Shown piece after piece: positions 54,258 through 63,570 of a stretch of 64,000 bases of DNA. Source of the stretch: Bacteroidales bacterium (GTDB lineage Bacteria > Bacteroidota > Bacteroidia > Bacteroidales > P3); NCBI GenBank assembly GCA_017962665.1, contig JAGCUU010000004.1, forward strand, positions 18,645 through 82,644, written 5' to 3'. The notes under the pieces were generated by a model that saw nothing but the letters and a program-made list of their open reading frames with translations, searched no databases and was not told the origin of the DNA. The translations under genes were made by a program, and so were the position numbers. Within the stretch, counting starts at the first letter, position 1. The number at the start of each line of letters is the position of its first letter.

Positions 54258-55391
54258 ATGTTTTTTATCACAAAACTCAGCAAGAAAAATCTTGCATCAG
54301 AAAACATTTTCCGTCAGATATTTGGAGCTTTGATACAATGGCGTACAAAGCAATTAATTGTTTTCATATTTGTATCCTTACTTCTATGGGGTGTAACCTA
54401 TGTTCTCTCACCCAAAGTCACCCAAGCAACTTATAAGTTACTGGCACTAACCGCCATCGTGTGGTTGACAGTGAAAGTATGTAGTATTTTGACCGACACC
54501 TTCAGCCTTCGAAAGAAAGAATCGAACATTACCCTCTGCCAAAGCATTATCCTCATAGCCATAGGACTATGGATTCTCGGCTTTATTGTCATCTTTGACA
54601 TCGAGAACAATCCCACATTTGCTGCGGCCTTTGGTATTGTCGGTCTCATGATTGGATGGATTTTCCAAGACAGAATAAAAGGTATCGTTGCTTTTTTCCA
54701 TCTCCGCATGAACCATCTTCTTTCTATCGACGATTGGATTATGGTTCCATCTTACGACGTTGACGGAGAAGTCAAGCACATAACACTCACTACTATAACC
54801 ATATACAATTGGGATACCACCACTTCTACAATTCCCATTTATGCGCTTCATGACGGTCATTTCAAAAACCTCCAGAATATGACGGAGAACAGGACCTATG
54901 GGCGCAGGATGAAAAAAACATTCATCTTTGATACCAGCTGGTTTCGTCCTCTCACCAATGACGAACTCAATTCCATAAAAGAAAAAATCAAAGGGAATGA
55001 GGCTATAGACAAGGGGAAAAGAGACGATATCATCCAAAACATCTTCGAAAAAGAGCTTCGGGAAGGTATGCTAAATGCAGAGCTATATCGCATGTACATA
55101 TATCATTGGCTTATGAACAATCCACACATCTCTCAACAGCCCAGTCTATTAGTACATTGGACAGATCACACGGAAGGTGGCATGATGCTTGAAGTGTACA
55201 CTTTTATCACAGATGGAGGTTTTGTCCCGTTCGAATGGCAACAATCCAAAATTATAGAACACATACTAACATCTATGGACTGGTTTGGACTTCGCTTATA
55301 CCAGAGTCCTTCGGCATACGATGCAAGCAACAGCAATATATACCTCACCCAAGAACCCGCATCATACACAAAAGAGATTAACCATGACTAA
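54258..55391 (+). CDS. MscS-family channel, YbdG/MscM-like
   Basis: Inner-membrane mechanosensitive-type channel, 377 residues from the start at 54258. Four hydrophobic segments lie in the first 165 residues (LIVFIFVSLLLWGVTYVL; LLALTAIVWLTVKVC; SIILIAIGLWILGFIVIF; AAAFGIVGLMIGWIFQDRI), the last being the pore-lining TM3. The beta domain that follows has LLSIDDWIMVPSYDVDGEV and TTITIYNWDTTTSTIPIYAL, close to the NWDKT-x-TTIPTY pattern of YbdG. The C-terminal domain is alpha/beta. It leads an island of TIR, macro, SIR2-like and RyR genes and overlaps the next gene by 8 nt, so a role as an effector pore opened by a signal, not only osmotic protection, is plausible. The MscS call is sequence-based; the effector role is inferred. 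Confidence 0.85.
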   Translation: MFFITKLSKKNLASENIFRQIFGALIQWRTKQLIVFIFVSLLLWGVTYVLSPKVTQATYKLLALTAIVWLTVKVCSILTDTFSLRKKESNITLCQSIILIAIGLWILGFIVIFDIENNPTFAAAFGIVGLMIGWIFQDRIKGIVAFFHLRMNHLLSIDDWIMVPSYDVDGEVKHITLTTITIYNWDTTTSTIPIYALHDGHFKNLQNMTENRTYGRRMKKTFIFDTSWFRPLTNDELNSIKEKIKGNEAIDKGKRDDIIQNIFEKELREGMLNAELYRMYIYHWLMNNPHISQQPSLLVHWTDHTEGGMMLEVYTFITDGGFVPFEWQQSKIIEHILTSMDWFGLRLYQSPSAYDASNSNIYLTQEPASYTKEINHD

Positions 55392-56505
55392 TTGTATTGA
55401 AAAGCCCTTTGAATTTTATAGAGGAAACGACGGCTGTGAATTCCCCAAGACGACAGTCAACAACTGGTATAAAGCCCGCGCCTACATATTGGATAGATTA
55501 AAAGGAATTGCATTCAAACCCGATGAAGACACACACCTGCATGTAATAGTCAATGGCGACAGTCCTTTAATGTTGTCCGTAGTGCGCCAATTGGCATTAT
55601 CGGCCCACTATATCAACTACGATGAAGAAAAGATGCTCAACCGAACAGTTGTAACCATTGTTAGCTCCAAAGGGGAAGAGGTTATTGCAGAATTAAAAAA
55701 AGAGGAATACCTGAACAACCTATTAGACCTTTGCAAATACACTGTCAACAACACACCTGAGCACGAAGACTCCTATATTGATATTGAGTTTGAAGTTGCG
55801 ACAGAGTTGCCGAAAATAGACGAAAAAAATCAAAACGAGATTCTGATTCAAGAAAAAGAGGTAGACTCATACTGCAATTCCAAATCCGAAGACGAAATCT
55901 ACAGTATAGACACACGAAAGGCTCAATACGCAGACAGAATGTATTATCTCGGAACACTTATAGAAAATCTTCCTGCCGAGAACATTCACGATGCAAGTCG
56001 CTATTCGTTGGCTCTTGATGTGTTTCAATTCAATAAACTTCAAGACCCATTAGGCAATTTGATAAACAGCTCGGAATGGGAAAACAACCAGGCAAGCGTA
56101 AGAAACGGACTTTCGAATCTGTTTTGTGCCGATTGTTTTGAGTCAAGAGAGGCCTCCATCGAGTTATGTCGGAAGGACAAAAAACAAAAGACCGCCGAAC
56201 TATGGACCAACTACAACGAGGCGTTGTCCAAGAGCGAACATGCCCGTTGGGTTGTCGAGAAGCTCATTATGGGATTTCGTCCCCTTACCAAGGAGGAAAG
56301 GCTTGAAGACGAAAGTATAGCATACGATAAAAAAAGAAGGAAAGAATATCGCGACAACTTGAAAAAAAGAGCAAAAGACCCTGCCCATATCGATCTTTGC
56401 TCATACAGGACCCTTCGCCGTGTCAATCCTGACGATATGAAATACGACAGCTTTCTGATGCTGGCCATACCCAAGATTCTTGAAAAAACAAAAAGAAACA
56501 AATAA
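55384..56505 (+). CDS. Soluble Rossmann (RCK-like) protein with C-terminal RyR domain
   Basis: A 373-residue protein starting at the ATG that overlaps the MscS-like stop (55384); the longer frame from 55285 would read through that gene. An N-terminal alpha/beta segment (HLHVIVNGDSPLMLSVVRQL and TVVTIVSS) looks like a TrkA/RCK-type Rossmann core. A helical middle region leads to a C-terminal ryanodine-receptor-type (RyR) domain: SEHARWVVEKLIMGFRPLTK, ending YDSFLMLAIPKIL. The same three-part order makes up the C-terminal half of the channel encoded at 61369, including EH-x-RW-x-VEKL-x-MGFR. It therefore looks like a pore-less paralogue, perhaps a ligand sensor or regulator for one of the island's channels. 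No membrane segments are present. Confidence 0.75.
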   Translation: MTNCIEKPFEFYRGNDGCEFPKTTVNNWYKARAYILDRLKGIAFKPDEDTHLHVIVNGDSPLMLSVVRQLALSAHYINYDEEKMLNRTVVTIVSSKGEEVIAELKKEEYLNNLLDLCKYTVNNTPEHEDSYIDIEFEVATELPKIDEKNQNEILIQEKEVDSYCNSKSEDEIYSIDTRKAQYADRMYYLGTLIENLPAENIHDASRYSLALDVFQFNKLQDPLGNLINSSEWENNQASVRNGLSNLFCADCFESREASIELCRKDKKQKTAELWTNYNEALSKSEHARWVVEKLIMGFRPLTKEERLEDESIAYDKKRRKEYRDNLKKRAKDPAHIDLCSYRTLRRVNPDDMKYDSFLMLAIPKILEKTKRNK

Positions 56506-56516
56506 TCGTACAAATC

Positions 56517-57608
56517 ATGAAAATGCAGAGAGATTATACATACAACAACTCGTTATTGATAGTTAAATTCGGGGACATTATCGAAACAGAAACCGACGTG
56601 CTGGTAAACTCAGACGATTACTTGCTTCCCATGAAAGACGGGCTCTCCGGCTATATTCTGGAAAAAGGAGGGCAAGAAATAATGAATGACGTGATAAAAA
56701 AAAGGGATGTTGAACTTGGTGATGTTGTCGTGTCTACCGCTGGGAAACTGCCTCACAAGTTCATCTTCCACTGTATAACAGTCCCTGAAGACCAAATGTT
56801 CAAGAATTCCGACGCCGAATCACAGGAGTCTATGCGTGAGGAGATGGAAGAGTATGTCATACGACATTCATTATCAAAATGCTTTAGATTGCTTTCCGCT
56901 ATGGATCTTGAATCCATCTCTATTCCTTGCATTGGTCTCAACCGCGCAGGTTTTTCCTTTGAAAGGGTAGGAATGATTATGTCGGAGGTCATTGCAGATT
57001 TTCTTCTAAAGACAAACAAAACATATAAAGTAGAGCTTTGTATTTGGAATGTCCCGAAGCAGTACGACATGATGGACTATATAGGTTTCTTCGAGCAGTT
57101 CGCTTTGCGTGTTCCAGCCAAGTCAGACATGACTGTATTAAACAACAAAGTCAACTCCGCAATGTCCAAATTGGAGACATCTCACATTACAAACAAAAAC
57201 AACATCAACGTATTTATCAGCTATTCTCATCAAGACAAGGAAATTGCAGAGCGAATATGCACAATACTGTCCGGATATGGAATCACCTATTGGATAGATC
57301 GTGAAGGAGTACGACATGGCGATGATTTCAAAGAGGACATCGTTGATGCCATTGTAAGGTCCGAGATTTTATTGTTCATTTCATCAGCAAACTCCAACAA
57401 TTCACGTAATACAATCAAGGAAGTCAGTATTGCCGAGAACAGCAACAAGCCAATCCTTCCTGTAAGAATTGACGATTCACCATACAACAAGAGTCTTGAA
57501 TACGACTTATGCAACAGGCATTGGATACAACTGAAAGATATGAATAGTTTCGACGAATTGGGTCAAGAACTCAACGATAACATTCGTTTCTATCTGAACC
57601 GAAAATAA
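56517..57608 (+). CDS. Macro domain-TIR domain fusion protein
   Basis: A 363-residue, two-domain protein. Residues 10-190 form a macro domain (IVKFGDIIETETDVLVNSDD, then GLSGYILEKGGQEIMNDV and LPHKFIFHCIT), a fold that binds ADP-ribose and related nucleotides. A linker (about 205-230) leads to a TIR domain: NINVFISYSHQDKEIAERIC, GITYWIDREGVRHGDDF, ILLFISSANSNNS, then IKEVSIAENSNKPILPVRI. Glu302 in KEV sits at the catalytic glutamate position of NAD-cleaving TIR enzymes. A TIR that makes an ADP-ribose-type product fused to a domain that binds such products suggests built-in sensing, feedback or product handling. It starts 11 nt after the RyR gene. Confidence 0.88.
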   Translation: MKMQRDYTYNNSLLIVKFGDIIETETDVLVNSDDYLLPMKDGLSGYILEKGGQEIMNDVIKKRDVELGDVVVSTAGKLPHKFIFHCITVPEDQMFKNSDAESQESMREEMEEYVIRHSLSKCFRLLSAMDLESISIPCIGLNRAGFSFERVGMIMSEVIADFLLKTNKTYKVELCIWNVPKQYDMMDYIGFFEQFALRVPAKSDMTVLNNKVNSAMSKLETSHITNKNNINVFISYSHQDKEIAERICTILSGYGITYWIDREGVRHGDDFKEDIVDAIVRSEILLFISSANSNNSRNTIKEVSIAENSNKPILPVRIDDSPYNKSLEYDLCNRHWIQLKDMNSFDELGQELNDNIRFYLNRK

Positions 57609-57688
57609 TATCCATAAGATATACAGCCTAACAGAAAAAAGTCCTAAAAACACAAGATCAATTCTTCGCATTCAGATAATAAATTGTA

Positions 57689-59020
57689 ATGAGCCGCAAA
57701 TTTAACACGAAGAAATTTATCAAGGATGTACTCAATGACAAGTACGCCCTTGTCATTGGCAATGAGATTATTCTTGATACCAAGATTGAGCCCACTGCTG
57801 ATATTCACCAATATTTCCTTAGAAAGGTAAACGAGAACTCAAATGTGCAGTATGAGAACTATCATGAAATTGCACTCGACAAAAACGAACGCATCAACCC
57901 TATTCGACGACTGATAGAAGATGGTGACATCACGTTTCGTGCAGAGGATGTATCTAAAGACTTGATGGCCTTGCTTGAAACACGCCTCTTTACAACGGTA
58001 CTGACTACAACTACGGATGGGTTTCTTGAAGCAGCCATGCGAAAGGTGTGGGGAAATGAACTTCGTGTGGTGAACATCTATGATAAGGAAACTGTGGATG
58101 AACTACAAAAGGCTTTGAAGGCTTGTCGCAGAGGGAAGAAATACAACCAGCCTACATTGATTTATGTATTCGGCAAATTGGATATAGACGACCTCGCCAA
58201 GAAATATATCAAAACTGATGCCGATGCCATCCTACTTATTGAGAAGTGGATGCGCATGGATGTGGAAGCCAACAACGAAATGCTCGACTTCATCCGCAGC
58301 AAGCGTCTTCTTGCCTTGGGCTGCAAATACGACAACTGGTACTTCCGTTTCTTCTGGTATGTGATGACCGGTGTGAACAAGAGTAGCGAGGAGAATGCTT
58401 ATGACGGACGTGGAGAGGTAGCCTTCTCTCTTGATAAAACAGACAAGACCGAAGGCAAGTTGCTTCAGTTCCTTGACCGCACAGACATTTGCATTCTTGG
58501 AGATGCAACGACTTTCATCACCAATATCACTAAGACACTGACCGAAGACAGTGACGATGCTCCTTTCCGTCAGCAGATTGTGGAGTGCCGTCGGCGTGGG
58601 GGTATCTTCATCTCCTATTGCAGCAAGGATGCTTTGGCTGCCAGTCAGTTGTTCTTCCAACTCTGCGAGAAAAAATATGATGTGTGGATTGACAATGCTC
58701 GGTTGTATGGTGGAGACAACTATGAGAGTGGGATTACCGATGCCATAAATGCCGCTAAGGTGGTCATCACAGTGCTTTCTGCTCATGTGGCAGATGACCT
58801 GAAGCTAGGAGACACAGACCATTATTACAACAAAGAATGGCGTATAGCCCAGCAATTTGACGATAAGACTATTATACCATTGGCTATTAATGGCTACGAC
58901 TTGCGTTCAGACTATCATCAGGTTTATGAGTCTATTATTACTCAGCAGCCTTCAGGCATAGACTTGATGGACTCTGACGGATTCTCTAAACTTATCACTT
59001 CTATTAACGAACACCTGTAA
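57689..59020 (+). CDS. Degenerate SIR2-like domain-TIR fusion protein
   Basis: A 443-residue protein. Residues 1-290 follow the plan of bacterial SIR2-like (STALD-type) domains: YALVIGNEIIL near the start, LFTTVLTTTTDGFLEAAMRK where TTNYD-x-x-x-E is usual, LIYVFGKLD where the family has LHG, and RLLALGCKYDNWYFRFFWY where GYSF-x-D is usual. The catalytic His is thus Phe, and the Gly-rich loop is degraded, so this part may bind rather than cleave NAD. Residues 305-443 are a TIR domain: GIFISYCSKDALAASQLF, YDVWIDNARLYGGDNY, VVITVLSAHV and NKEWRIAQQF with Glu383 at the catalytic position. The nSTAND gene starts 3 nt later, implying joint action. Confidence 0.8.
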   Translation: MSRKFNTKKFIKDVLNDKYALVIGNEIILDTKIEPTADIHQYFLRKVNENSNVQYENYHEIALDKNERINPIRRLIEDGDITFRAEDVSKDLMALLETRLFTTVLTTTTDGFLEAAMRKVWGNELRVVNIYDKETVDELQKALKACRRGKKYNQPTLIYVFGKLDIDDLAKKYIKTDADAILLIEKWMRMDVEANNEMLDFIRSKRLLALGCKYDNWYFRFFWYVMTGVNKSSEENAYDGRGEVAFSLDKTDKTEGKLLQFLDRTDICILGDATTFITNITKTLTEDSDDAPFRQQIVECRRRGGIFISYCSKDALAASQLFFQLCEKKYDVWIDNARLYGGDNYESGITDAINAAKVVITVLSAHVADDLKLGDTDHYYNKEWRIAQQFDDKTIIPLAINGYDLRSDYHQVYESIITQQPSGIDLMDSDGFSKLITSINEHL

Positions 59021-59023
59021 GCC

Positions 59024-61258
59024 ATGATTGATATATTCAAGCGTTGGATTTCCCATTCCAAGGAGCAAGACATAGACGACAGCCAGAACCCTTGGGCTGG
59101 TCTGGCATCATACGAAGACCCGGAAACTGCAGAGCGAAAACTGAAGTTCTGTGGACGTGATGATGACAGCTATGACCTGGCTCGTCTTATCATAGGCAAT
59201 GTTTTTGTGACGCTCTATGGCAAGAGTGGTATCGGCAAAACATCCCTTCTCAATGCAGGTGTATTCCCGGAACTCCGTGAGGAACAATACACACCTGTTA
59301 GTATCCGTCTTGGAAGGAGGGACGAGGAACAGCCCCAGAGCTATCAGACCATGATAGTTGAAGCCGTAAAACGGGTTGTCACGAGAGTAGAAACCATTAA
59401 CGTCATTGGCGAACAGCAAGACCAGCAATCCCTAGACTACCTTTGGAACTACTTTGCCCGTCATCGATTCTATGACAAATACGATGAGCCGACCACTCCT
59501 GTTATCGTCTTTGACCAGTTTGAAGAGGTGTTCCGTGGCCATCGCGATGAGGCAGGGACCTTGCTTCGCCAATTGGATTATCTCAATGACAAAGACCATA
59601 CCCTCGATATTTGCGAAGTGGACGGTCAGTCTTATCGTCATGAGCAGAACTTTCGCTTCGTCGTTTCCATCCGGGAGGATGACCTCTACCGATTAGAAGA
59701 CAGCATCGACAACTGCTACCTCCCTGCCTTAAAACGCTGCCGATACCGCCTTCGTAGCCTTTCAGAAGAGGGAGCACGGGAAGTGATTCTCATTCCAGGT
59801 AAAGGACTCTTCCGTGATGAAGAGCAAGATCAAATCGTCAATACTATTATCAATATTGTACGAAATAAGGAAGATCAAAGCATTAGTACGAACCTTTTGT
59901 CTCTCATCTGCAATCGCATATTCGTGGAGTACCAGCGCCGACAAGATCTTGATCATATTAATCAAGCTCTCGTTGACAATTTTATTAAGGACAACCCTTT
60001 TGAGCACTTTTATAACGAGGCCACCCATGGTTTTTCCAACCGCGAAAAGAACTACATAGAAGATCATTTTGTTGATAGCACCGGGCGACGCAACTCCTTG
60101 CCGGAAAGCGACTTCCTGCTTCATGTAAAGAATGGTTCTAGACTACTGGAAGGGAATGCCAGAATTCTCCAAAAAATAAGTACATCATCCGATGGAAGTA
60201 GTAACAGGATAGAACTGATTCATGATTCTTTTTGTGAGCCATTGGTACATCTTAGAGAAAAACGCGAACGGAGGAATAGAATTAAATTGATTGCTACTAT
60301 AGCGGCCATATTTATCATATTGCTTGGAATTATTGGATCAATACTTTATTTATATTCTAGAAACCAGACACATGAAGTCACCATTGCTTCTCAAAAAAAG
60401 ACCATTGCTATAGAGCGCGACTCTTTGAAAAAAGCTAATAATTTATTAGATACGATGAAATCTGCCATCAGGCAAAAAGAAGAAGAGTTGTTGTTGAAAC
60501 AGCAAGAACTAGAGAAGATAAATGAAGAGTATGGGTTGAAACAATTTGCATTAGCGCAGAAGACGGAAGAACTGTATAAATACGAAACAATGTATGAAGT
60601 AGACAATGAGAATAATATTAATGGCGCTGATATGAATATCACATACATTTATGATGGTATAAAGTATCCACGATATGGGATCTTTAAGCCATCCGATTTG
60701 GATAATTGGAAGTCATTGAACGAAGAAGTATGTCGAAAAAAAATACCTGAACTTTTAAATGACTCTTTGAAAACACTTGATATTAATGATGAAATGATTG
60801 AAAGCGATCCTGGGCTTGTATATCTCATATTAAAATCACAATCCCTGAGTACTATTCATGACAAACAGGAATGGTTTAACTTGTGGTATATTATGAATGA
60901 GGAACAAGTATTTAAGCTATACGATATACTAACTCGGGAAAGATATAAAATGTCCGTTTTACAGTATAGAGATAAAGCGGCTATGCTTAATAATGAAGCT
61001 TATAGATATGCCCGTAATGGGGATTTTGATACAGCCTTGAATACCATTGAAAAATCCATAGAAATGGCTCGTATTGCTTATGCCAGCAAGTATGATTCTA
61101 AGGGAGAAATTCTACTGATGAAAGGCGACACTCAGGAAGCGGTGAAAATGTGGAATAAAGTTCTGGAAATTGCCCCCGACTTCCTTGGCTACTATGGTAG
61201 TACTCCTTTCTATGAGCAATTGCGTAAACGTGGTTTGGTGGGAAAAAATACGAGATAA
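59024..61258 (+). CDS. nSTAND1-type NTPase with membrane anchor and C-terminal TPR-like repeats
   Basis: A 744-residue protein. Residues 22-330 are a STAND NTPase of the novel (nSTAND1) type: NPWAGLASYEDPETAE, a P-loop GKSGIGKTSLL (Lys72), and Walker B VIVFDQFEEVF (Asp164). A sensor-like FRFVVSIREDDLYRLE follows. A membrane helix (about residues 420-445, IKLIATIAAIFIILLGIIGS) follows the NTPase, then a coiled coil (IAIERDSLKKANNLLD; EEELLLKQQELEKINEEYG) and two TPR-like repeats near the end (NNEAYRYARNGDFDTALNTI; GEILLMKGDTQEAVKMW). The second half is visibly richer in A+T than the first. It lies 3 nt after the SIR2-TIR gene, a split version of the TIR-NTPase-repeat layout of NLR-like proteins. 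It probably acts as sensor or switch for that TIR. Confidence 0.85.
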   Translation: MIDIFKRWISHSKEQDIDDSQNPWAGLASYEDPETAERKLKFCGRDDDSYDLARLIIGNVFVTLYGKSGIGKTSLLNAGVFPELREEQYTPVSIRLGRRDEEQPQSYQTMIVEAVKRVVTRVETINVIGEQQDQQSLDYLWNYFARHRFYDKYDEPTTPVIVFDQFEEVFRGHRDEAGTLLRQLDYLNDKDHTLDICEVDGQSYRHEQNFRFVVSIREDDLYRLEDSIDNCYLPALKRCRYRLRSLSEEGAREVILIPGKGLFRDEEQDQIVNTIINIVRNKEDQSISTNLLSLICNRIFVEYQRRQDLDHINQALVDNFIKDNPFEHFYNEATHGFSNREKNYIEDHFVDSTGRRNSLPESDFLLHVKNGSRLLEGNARILQKISTSSDGSSNRIELIHDSFCEPLVHLREKRERRNRIKLIATIAAIFIILLGIIGSILYLYSRNQTHEVTIASQKKTIAIERDSLKKANNLLDTMKSAIRQKEEELLLKQQELEKINEEYGLKQFALAQKTEELYKYETMYEVDNENNINGADMNITYIYDGIKYPRYGIFKPSDLDNWKSLNEEVCRKKIPELLNDSLKTLDINDEMIESDPGLVYLILKSQSLSTIHDKQEWFNLWYIMNEEQVFKLYDILTRERYKMSVLQYRDKAAMLNNEAYRYARNGDFDTALNTIEKSIEMARIAYASKYDSKGEILLMKGDTQEAVKMWNKVLEIAPDFLGYYGSTPFYEQLRKRGLVGKNTR

Positions 61259-61368
61259 TTAGAAGTTGAATCATATTTTTGGGAGAATTATAAAAAGAAC
61301 ATAATTTCATCAAACATTATTAGTACCATCAAAGATGCAATATAATAATTTGCCAAATAGCATCAATT

Positions 61369-63570
61369 ATGGACAAAACAAATTCATCAATAAAACTCTG
61401 GTTCGATAGGTTATTGTCGAAGAACCTGATAGTACAGTTTGCTTTTTTGACTATCGTCTTGGTTGTACTGTTTCTGTTGTCATGGTTTTTTCTGCAGTTG
61501 TCAGGATGTGAATGGGAGCAATTTACGGATAATAACATACCCGAATACTTGTTGCCGCTCTATTTACTTATTGATTCCAATGCGTTTAACAACCTTTACA
61601 TCAATGGTGTTCATGGATGGGCATTATTCGTAAGCAGTATAATTTACGTAATTGGATTGTTCATATTCAATGGCATGATTATATCCGTCCTAACCAATGC
61701 CATTGAACGCCGTGTTCAAAACCATCGAGAAGGTCACATTCACTATTTGAAATCAGGCCACTATGTGGTGATGGGATGGGATGACATGGTTCCATCTATC
61801 ATCACTCACATTTTCGACAAAGATAAAGATGCATACGTGTTGTTGATGAGTGCCGCTGAAGCCGATAACATCCGAGAGAGACTGCGTAAAGTATTTAATG
61901 AGAAACAGATAAAGAAAATCATTATCAACTTTGGCCATCGCATGTCGAAGGATTACTATAAAGACATACATATTGAGGCAGCAGAACAAGTATATATTGT
62001 CGGAAAACGTTCTTTGCCCGCTCATGATGCCATCAATGTTGAGTGCGTCGATAGCATTTGCGCCTATCTGAATCAGCCTGAGGTGGAAGGTCACCCAAAA
62101 CGTATTGTTTGTGTGTTTGATGATTTGGACACCTACTCGGCCTTCAAGACTTCGGAAATATTTGGTAAAGTCAATAAACTTGGTATAGAATTCGTCCCCT
62201 ATAACTTTTATGCAGGATGGGCCAAGCAGGTTTTTGTCAAGGGCTTCCATAAGGACTTGGATAGACCGGGTGAAGAAATTGCATATCCTGCGGTTTATGG
62301 CAAAGGATATAGTGAGAATGACAAAACTGCTCTAACTGAGAACGATCAACGTTACGTTCATTTGGTATTTGTGGGCACCACCAATTTTGCCGTTGCTTTT
62401 GCAATGGAGGCTGCTCATGTGTTACACTTCCCAAATGGCAACAAAAAAGCCACCCGCATCACCTTCATTGATTTGAATGCCGATAAGGAGATGGGAGAGT
62501 TCATCACGCGCAACCGTCATTTCTTTGAAGTGCAGCAATATCGTTATATTGATGTGTCTGGCGAGTATAAAACTGGTTCATATTCATCATTACCTTGGCG
62601 GCAACCAACAGTGTTTAACAAAGAACAAGGATATGAAAGATACGTCGATTATGATTTCTTGGATGTGGAATTTGAATTCATAAAAGGTGATATCCTTTCT
62701 GCCTCCGTTCAGAATCTTATCTGTGAATGGGCGAGTGACAAGAAAGGACAGTATCTATCTATCTTCCTTGCTATGACCAATCAACGGCAGAACTTTGTCA
62801 TGAGCATGAATATGCCGGATGATGTTTATAACAACGAGATTCCTATATTCATTCGTCAAGACCGTTCTGATAACTTTGTAAGTGACTTGCGCGAAGCTGA
62901 TGAAGCCATCAAGAATGACCCCAAGAAGAATGTATATTCAGTTGTCAAATCAGGAAAACTTGTAGAGGAAAGGAATAAACCTGGCCGATATTCCAACATC
63001 TATCCTTTTGGAATGAACGAGACGGCATACAGTGCCGACGATAAATCACTACAACGAGCCAAGCTTATCAATTATCTTTATTGCACAATGCTTCCAACAG
63101 GTCATTTCCAGAGTATATTGGAGTTGGATACCATGTCAAAGGATGCAATAGAAACCGAGGCCAACAAACACTGGGAAGGACTCTCAGTTGCATTGAAATG
63201 GTCCAATCTCTATAATGCTTATAATTTAAGAATAAAATTAGTCATTTTAAGAGTATCGAGAGGGCTTAGACAAGATGACATTAGCCACGACACATGCTCT
63301 ATTTCTGACAACGAAGCGGAGATGTTAGCTCGTATGGAGCACAATCGTTGGAATGTAGAAAAACTATTAATGGGATTCCGTAAACCACGTCGCGAAGAAG
63401 ATAAATATGCTGATGAAAATGTTGCATTCAAAAAGGAATTAAACCGGAACAAGGGACGTTTCATCCATCACGACATAAGACCATACGATAAATTAGATGG
63501 AATCAAGAAATTGGATAAAGAGTTTGCACTATATATCCCGTGGATAATTAAAATGACTGAGAAAGAATGA
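61369..63570 (+). CDS. Two-TM ion channel (CASTOR/POLLUX-like) with RCK domains and C-terminal RyR domain
   Basis: A 733-residue membrane protein. Two helices (IVQFAFLTIVLVVLFLLSWF and WALFVSSIIYVIGLFIFNGM) flank a pore-loop-like stretch, PLYLLIDSNAFNN, where IDSN resembles the AD-(S/A)-G filter of CASTOR/POLLUX channels. The first Rossmann/RCK domain starts SGHYVVMGWDDMVPSII; a second starts VHLVFVGTTNFAVAFAMEAA. The last 80 residues are a RyR domain with MEHNRWNVEKLLMGFRKPRR and YDKLDGIKKLDKEFALYIPW. The C-terminal half parallels the pore-less protein at 55384. Such a layout suits a ligand-gated cation channel, perhaps gated by a nucleotide made by the island's TIR proteins. The preceding 110 nt hold no convincing promoter. 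Confidence 0.82.
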   Translation: MDKTNSSIKLWFDRLLSKNLIVQFAFLTIVLVVLFLLSWFFLQLSGCEWEQFTDNNIPEYLLPLYLLIDSNAFNNLYINGVHGWALFVSSIIYVIGLFIFNGMIISVLTNAIERRVQNHREGHIHYLKSGHYVVMGWDDMVPSIITHIFDKDKDAYVLLMSAAEADNIRERLRKVFNEKQIKKIIINFGHRMSKDYYKDIHIEAAEQVYIVGKRSLPAHDAINVECVDSICAYLNQPEVEGHPKRIVCVFDDLDTYSAFKTSEIFGKVNKLGIEFVPYNFYAGWAKQVFVKGFHKDLDRPGEEIAYPAVYGKGYSENDKTALTENDQRYVHLVFVGTTNFAVAFAMEAAHVLHFPNGNKKATRITFIDLNADKEMGEFITRNRHFFEVQQYRYIDVSGEYKTGSYSSLPWRQPTVFNKEQGYERYVDYDFLDVEFEFIKGDILSASVQNLICEWASDKKGQYLSIFLAMTNQRQNFVMSMNMPDDVYNNEIPIFIRQDRSDNFVSDLREADEAIKNDPKKNVYSVVKSGKLVEERNKPGRYSNIYPFGMNETAYSADDKSLQRAKLINYLYCTMLPTGHFQSILELDTMSKDAIETEANKHWEGLSVALKWSNLYNAYNLRIKLVILRVSRGLRQDDISHDTCSISDNEAEMLARMEHNRWNVEKLLMGFRKPRREEDKYADENVAFKKELNRNKGRFIHHDIRPYDKLDGIKKLDKEFALYIPWIIKMTEKE

